DNA of 46,720 nt. Source: Patescibacteria group bacterium (GTDB taxonomy: Bacteria; Patescibacteriota; Saccharimonadia; Saccharimonadales; Saccharimonadaceae). A program made the position numbers and the translations under genes. This document shows, piece after piece, positions 43,618 to 46,720 of the stretch. Below the pieces are notes generated by a model that made no database searches, was not told the origin of the DNA, and saw nothing but the letters and a program-made list of their open reading frames with translations. The DNA is taken from positions 1-46,720 of the forward strand of contig JAUPWL010000003.1 of the NCBI GenBank assembly GCA_030916565.1. Reading direction: 5' to 3'. Positions within the stretch are counted from its first letter, which is position 1; each line of letters starts with the position of its first letter.

Positions 43618-43785
43618 ATACCGACATCCGTCCTGGACAACCTCTGTTAATTTTGATAGAGTAGTGAACGAGTGAACCGTAGAGTGCGGACCTATATGGA
43701 TCCTTCGGACCATATGAGCCCTAGCTTTTCTCGGAATAGCGCAAAAATGAGTAAACTAATTTTTGCCGCTTTTCGCTCGAAAAGC
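43618..43785 (+). other. Hairpin cluster upstream of tRNA-Glu
   Basis: No gene seen. Three inverted repeats: ATGGATCC-TTC-GGACCAT with TATA flanks (about 43700-43720), GCAAAAAT...ATTTTTGC (43741-43766), and CCGCTTTT...AAAAGCGG (43766-43787), whose right arm includes the first bases of tRNA-Glu. Confidence 0.5.
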
Positions 43786-43860
43786 GGTCTCATCGTCTAA
43801 CGGTTAGGACATCAGGTTCTCATCCTGACAATCCGGGTTCGATTCCCGGTGAGATCACCA
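43786..43860 (+). tRNA. tRNA-Glu (anticodon CTC)
   Basis: Acceptor GGTCTCA with TGAGATC, D arm CGTCTAACGGTTAGGAC, anticodon arm CAGG-TTCTCAT-CCTG with anticodon CTC (codon GAG), T arm CCGGG-TTCGATT-CCCGG, encoded CCA. Length 75 nt. Possibly the border of the mobile element that follows. Confidence 0.95.
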
Positions 43861-43892
43861 TAAGAGACTCATCCTTCATGGATGGGTCTTTT
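43861..43892 (+). terminator. Terminator after tRNA-Glu
   Basis: AAGAGACTCATCC-TTCAT-GGATGGGTCTTTT with one internal mismatch and a T tract. Confidence 0.75.
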
Positions 43893-43946
43893 GTTGTGGC
43901 TGCTAAGGTGTAAAGTGTGCTTAATTTAGGCGTTCCAAATTCATTT

Positions 43947-45356
43947 TTAGATAGATCGTAATTCAAACCTTCTGGAAACACTAGGCGTTGATATATTACG
44001 CGATGCATCAATAGATGCGGTATCCCAAATCTTTGGTGCGTTCGACAAAAATTGCATAGCATATTCAATCGAACTTGTTTTCAGCTCTGAGAGCGAGCCA
44101 ATCTCAGTAAGTTGTTTTTGAATGTCATTTGATTCATTGTTTATACTCGTCATATGTTCATGCTTTTCTTCGATAGTGATACCGCCAGATATAAGCATTT
44201 CTACAGTTTTGTTCTTCTTAGCAGTTAACTCTTCAAGCGCCCTGTGAAGCTTTTTTTGCTTTGTACTCAGTATGCGAGTTTCATCACGCCAGACACGTAT
44301 AATCATTTCTTTTAAGAATTTCTCCGTATCAGGATCAGGCTTTAGGGATGCGAGCAAGTTCAAGAATTGTTCATGCATTTCATCTGTCTTTACCGAAGGA
44401 ACATGACACCTTGAGCAGTGATAACGTGGCGACTTTACTCCAGACCCACTCTTTGGGCTACTCCCCGTGAGAGGTTTGTTACAGTCTGTACAAAGCAAGA
44501 AACGGCGTAGTGGAAACTCTGGATTATTCTTCTTATATTTAGCTGCCGTATTTTTATTTTTTTTCAGTAAATCCTGGTTACGATGAAAGACGGCGGGAGT
44601 AATAATACCTTCAAAATCAGAAGAAACAAGCTCACCATTAGTGTGTAGATTCTGTTCTAGCCCAGCGTAAATCGGATTGCGAAGCATTTTACTAATTGCC
44701 TGAATCTGCATCTGTTTGCCATGTGCTGACTTCAAGCCCATTGATTCACACATCTGAATGAGACCCGCCATAGTATGCGAGCCAGTAGAGTACGCCTCCA
44801 GAAAAGCGGCTACTTTGTCTGCAACGCCCTCGACAGGTGCAACAGTAGATTTTCCGAATACATCTCGGACATTCTTCAAGCCCAGAGGTGCCTTGCTCAT
44901 ACGATAGCCCAGACCAGCATGTGCTTTCATGTTTTCCTTAACCCGCTCAGATTTAAGAGAATTATCGTGTTGTGCTAAAACGGCTTCAATATTTTGAATT
45001 AGCTCCTCATTAACATTTTGCTCAAGACTCGAATTGACATTCTTGTATTCCACTCCTAACTTTTTCAAAAGGGCGCGCAGGGCAAAGAAGTCGGTAACGT
45101 TCCTTGTGAGGCGGTCCGTCTGATAAGTGATGAGGTAACTTATTTGACCTTTATTCGCTTCGATATAGGCAAGCATCTTCTTCATGTCTGGACGGTCGAG
45201 CGTTTTTGCAGACACACCGTCATCATGAAATGTTTCAGCAACAAGAACATTATTTCGTGAAGCCCAATCTTGACACATCATCTGTTGAGTATCAATACTA
45301 GCTCCAACTAATTGTTTATCGGTAGATACCCTGAGATATATAACGGCTTTTTTCAT
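43947..45356 (-). CDS. Large serine recombinase (integrase)
   Basis: 469-aa site-specific recombinase. N-terminal resolvase domain with catalytic Ser11 (AVIYLRVSTDKQ), DDGVSAKTLDRPDMKKML and LITYQTDRLTRN; recombinase domain (APLGLKN, MLRNPIYAGL); zinc ribbon CTDCNKPLTG...YHCSRC; coiled-coil region about 370-425 and a short C-terminus. These proteins integrate and excise phages and mobile elements by a covalent Ser-DNA intermediate. ATG overlaps the stop of the upstream 117-aa gene (ATGA). Confidence 0.93.
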   Translation of the reverse strand: MKKAVIYLRVSTDKQLVGASIDTQQMMCQDWASRNNVLVAETFHDDGVSAKTLDRPDMKKMLAYIEANKGQISYLITYQTDRLTRNVTDFFALRALLKKLGVEYKNVNSSLEQNVNEELIQNIEAVLAQHDNSLKSERVKENMKAHAGLGYRMSKAPLGLKNVRDVFGKSTVAPVEGVADKVAAFLEAYSTGSHTMAGLIQMCESMGLKSAHGKQMQIQAISKMLRNPIYAGLEQNLHTNGELVSSDFEGIITPAVFHRNQDLLKKNKNTAAKYKKNNPEFPLRRFLLCTDCNKPLTGSSPKSGSGVKSPRYHCSRCHVPSVKTDEMHEQFLNLLASLKPDPDTEKFLKEMIIRVWRDETRILSTKQKKLHRALEELTAKKNKTVEMLISGGITIEEKHEHMTSINNESNDIQKQLTEIGSLSELKTSSIEYAMQFLSNAPKIWDTASIDASRNISTPSVSRRFELRSI

Positions 45357-45706
45357 ACATTACCTGTCTTTATAGGCTTAATACTATCACCATTATCAAC
45401 ATTTTTCGAACCAATATATTTGCGTACAGATAGCCTCACCACTGTTTCAGCGTCCTCGATAAACGATTTTAATTCTTCGTTGGTCATATTATTTGCTTTT
45501 TGCCCCAAGAGCTTACGTGCCTCTTTTACGGAGATTATTAAAGAGTCGCCGAGAATACCAGTCGGGTCATTCAGTTTTGCCACAATTGTCCTTTTCGACC
45601 AGTGAAGCGTTTTAGAGTCTTCACCTCTCAAAAGTTTCCGGGCATGTATTGCTATTAGTTTGCCGAGGTCTGCAGGTGTAGTCCGTAGAATCGAAATAGA
45701 CGCCAT
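45353..45706 (-). CDS. 117-aa hypothetical protein coupled to the recombinase
   Basis: Small, mostly helical, basic protein (LGKLIAIHARKLLRGED, MTNEELKSFIEDAETVVRLSVRKYIGS). No family recognised; by position it could be a recombination directionality factor or a regulator. AGAGG 8 nt before the ATG; promoter TTGCTT-17-TATAAT upstream. Overlaps the recombinase start by 4 nt. Confidence 0.6.
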   Translation of the reverse strand: MASISILRTTPADLGKLIAIHARKLLRGEDSKTLHWSKRTIVAKLNDPTGILGDSLIISVKEARKLLGQKANNMTNEELKSFIEDAETVVRLSVRKYIGSKNVDNGDSIKPIKTGNV

Positions 45707-45716
45707 GCAAAAAACC

Positions 45717-45728
45717 TCTTTCGAAAGA
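45717..45728. repeat. Perfect 12-bp palindrome TCTTTCGAAAGA
   Basis: Palindrome between the promoter and start codon of the 117-aa gene, in the right place for a repressor binding site or a recombinase-related site. Confidence 0.4.
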
Positions 45729-45756
45729 TCTTTTGGTTGGCGTCTAATTATTTACT

Positions 45757-45785
45757 ATTATATATGAAAATCAATGGATAAGCAA
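45757..45785 (-). promoter_or_regulatory. Promoter of the 117-aa gene and recombinase
   Basis: Minus strand TTGCTT (45785-45780), 17-nt spacer, TATAAT (45762-45757). Confidence 0.65.
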
Positions 45786-45794
45786 TAGGATTAT

Positions 45795-45811
45795 GGTGTA
45801 CAAAATACACC
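45795..45811. repeat. Inverted repeat GGTGTA-CAAAA-TACACC, operator-like
   Basis: 6-bp arms with a 5-nt spacer, directly upstream of the minus-strand -35 and between two divergent genes, as expected for a regulator binding site. Confidence 0.4.
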
Positions 45812-45900
45812 ACCAACCACCACATTTAGCATGTATACAAGAGAAGTACGTTCATGACACCTGTGAGTGTGCCTATCTTTTTTATCGTTAGCAGATAAGT

Positions 45901-46027
45901 TATACTAACAATCGTCTAAGCTAACAATAAATTTCGTTTGTATCCGGGAATGGGCACCTATTCTCGACAAGCATTGGATGCAAATTCATTGTTGGCTTAG
46001 ACACCTAGAGATAGGTGTCCTTTTTTT
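45901..46027 (+). promoter_or_regulatory. Attenuator-like leader of the 46062 gene
   Basis: A TATACT (45901-45906) is a likely -10. Downstream, GACACCT-agagat-AGGTGTC (46000-46019) with TTTTTTT (46021-46027) is a good terminator placed before the gene. CACCTATTCTC (45955-45965) can instead pair with GAGATAGGTG (46008-46017), which would break the terminator. Short GTTAGC/GCTAAC repeats occur around it (about 45886, 45920, 46038). Confidence 0.5.
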
Positions 46028-46061
46028 ATCAAAAATCGTTAGCACTAATCGGGAGATTTTC

Positions 46062-46720
46062 ATGAAAAGCAATGCCGTCGGCGGTATAAAAGCAAATAAG
46101 GGTACGCCGAAACGGTGGTATGCGAAAAATCGTGTCATTTTATTATTAATCATTCTATTCTTTCCCCTTGGCCTGACTTTAATGTGGAAGTATGGTGATT
46201 GGACAAGAAAAACCAAATGGATAATTACCGTTACGGTTGGGCTGATTCTGACCCTGGGCATGATCGGTAGCTACAATGCGGCCCCGTACATCACTGTCAA
46301 TAACGCCAAGAGCAATAAAATAAACACTGATAATAGCGAGTACTTACTTACTGGCGACGTATCGAGCATGAAGGCTTCTACACTCACAATAGAGAACAAG
46401 TCCGTAAATCTTTCTGAAGACTCTGAATTTACATACAGGGTCTCACTATTAGAAGGTGACAACACTTTTCATCTAGTCGCAAATAATGCCAACGGTCAAA
46501 CCGAAAAAGTATTGACCATACATCGTACAACTAAGGCAGAATTTGCAGCCCGAACAGAAGCTGAGAAGCTAGCGGCCGAAAAAAGGGCTCTGGATGAAAG
46601 CAAAAAAGAAGCGGAAGCAATCGCTAAAGCTAAAAAGGATTCGAACAAAAAAACAAACTCTTCATGTTGGTGGATATTTTGTCAAAGTGATGAAGATAAA
46701 GCCAGTCAGGATAAGCTAGC
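46062..46720 (+). CDS. Membrane protein with Ig-like extracellular domain, 3'-truncated by the window
   Basis: Open frame of at least 219 codons with no stop before the window end. Starts MKSNAVGGIKANKGTP; two transmembrane helices (about 24-42 and 53-70), then an extracellular beta-rich segment (EYLLTGDVSSMKASTLTIEN...FHLVANNANGQTEKVLTIHR) like bacterial Ig-like domains, then a Lys/Glu/Ala-rich helix (EAEKLAAEKRALDESKKEAE) and a Cys-Trp cluster (SSCWWIFCQS). Shine-Dalgarno GGGAG about 7 nt upstream. Function unknown; cargo of the mobile element. Confidence 0.65.
   Translation, partial: MKSNAVGGIKANKGTPKRWYAKNRVILLLIILFFPLGLTLMWKYGDWTRKTKWIITVTVGLILTLGMIGSYNAAPYITVNNAKSNKINTDNSEYLLTGDVSSMKASTLTIENKSVNLSEDSEFTYRVSLLEGDNTFHLVANNANGQTEKVLTIHRTTKAEFAARTEAEKLAAEKRALDESKKEAEAIAKAKKDSNKKTNSSCWWIFCQSDEDKASQDKL

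Larger units (their letters stand above)
43861..46720. mobile_element. Mobile element next to tRNA-Glu, right end beyond the window
   Basis: Everything after tRNA-Glu differs from the rest: visibly lower GC, different codon use, a large serine recombinase reading toward the tRNA, a small partner gene overlapping it, operator-like palindromes in the divergent control region, and an unfamiliar membrane protein. This is the arrangement of the integration end of a prophage or integrative element. I found no copy of the tRNA 3' end elsewhere in the window, so the other att site, if any, lies outside. Confidence 0.6.

Noticed and set aside
43820-44068. Minus-strand frame of 82 aa overlapping the recombinase 3' end and tRNA-Glu
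   Set aside because: It runs into the tRNA gene and has no Shine-Dalgarno or recognisable content.

Overview
The window looks like a stretch of a reduced Candidate Phyla Radiation genome, most likely a Saccharibacteria (TM7)-type bacterium assembled from a community. This is inferred from gene content: an F-type ATP synthase locus packed with unfamiliar small proteins, a sortase and membrane glycosyltransferases but almost no biosynthesis, many short lineage-specific proteins, and moderate GC. TGA is used as a normal stop, which argues against Gracilibacteria or Absconditabacteria. The first ~220 bases are a flagellin fragment fused in frame to a headless UvrD-type helicase-nuclease, almost certainly an assembly or amplification chimera.

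Layout. 1-4168: chimeric helicase-nuclease, a tRNA-like gene with an insertion in place of its anticodon arm, a tiny DnaJ-type zinc protein, a hairpin-rich gap and a tRNA-dihydrouridine synthase. 4534-7192 (minus): a Ser/Pro-rich membrane-anchored protein, a small membrane protein and a cadmium-carbonic-anhydrase-like protein. 7333-14771 (minus): ATP synthase genes in the order atpZ-B-E-F-H-A-(51-aa ORF)-G-(79-aa ORF)-D, then an opposing 83-aa gene, then atpC with its own promoter. 15077-16668: an acyl-CoA dehydrogenase behind a ~250-nt structured leader. 16751-21235: an HExxH metalloprotease-like protein, a glutaredoxin, and two tandem PafA/Dop (Pup ligase/deamidase) family proteins. 21245-28950: purF, a small membrane protein, two alpha/beta hydrolases, two GT4 glycosyltransferases, pyrH and smpB. 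28995-33509: small hypotheticals, exodeoxyribonuclease III, a guanylate-kinase-like protein, an RHH-like protein and an NAD(P)H-hydrate-dehydratase-like protein. 33646-43617: tRNA-Leu, sortase, PEGA and DUF4367-like envelope proteins, a GT-C glycosyltransferase, gltX, a DUF3048 protein, a histidine kinase and a receiver-only response regulator. 43786-46720: tRNA-Glu followed by an AT-richer mobile element with a large serine recombinase, a small partner gene, operator-like palindromes, an attenuator-like leader and a membrane protein running off the end.

The most striking window-wide pattern is promoter placement. At about sixteen genes a good -10 hexamer ends only 6-12 nt before the start codon, usually with no Shine-Dalgarno sequence, implying leaderless or nearly leaderless mRNAs. 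Genes inside operons instead use Shine-Dalgarno motifs or overlapping stop/start codons (TAATG, ATGA). The best candidates for undescribed biology are the tandem PafA/Dop paralogues with a neighbouring protease, the structured RNA leader of the acyl-CoA dehydrogenase, the extra small proteins of the ATP synthase operon, and the tRNA-like gene with its anticodon-region insertion.
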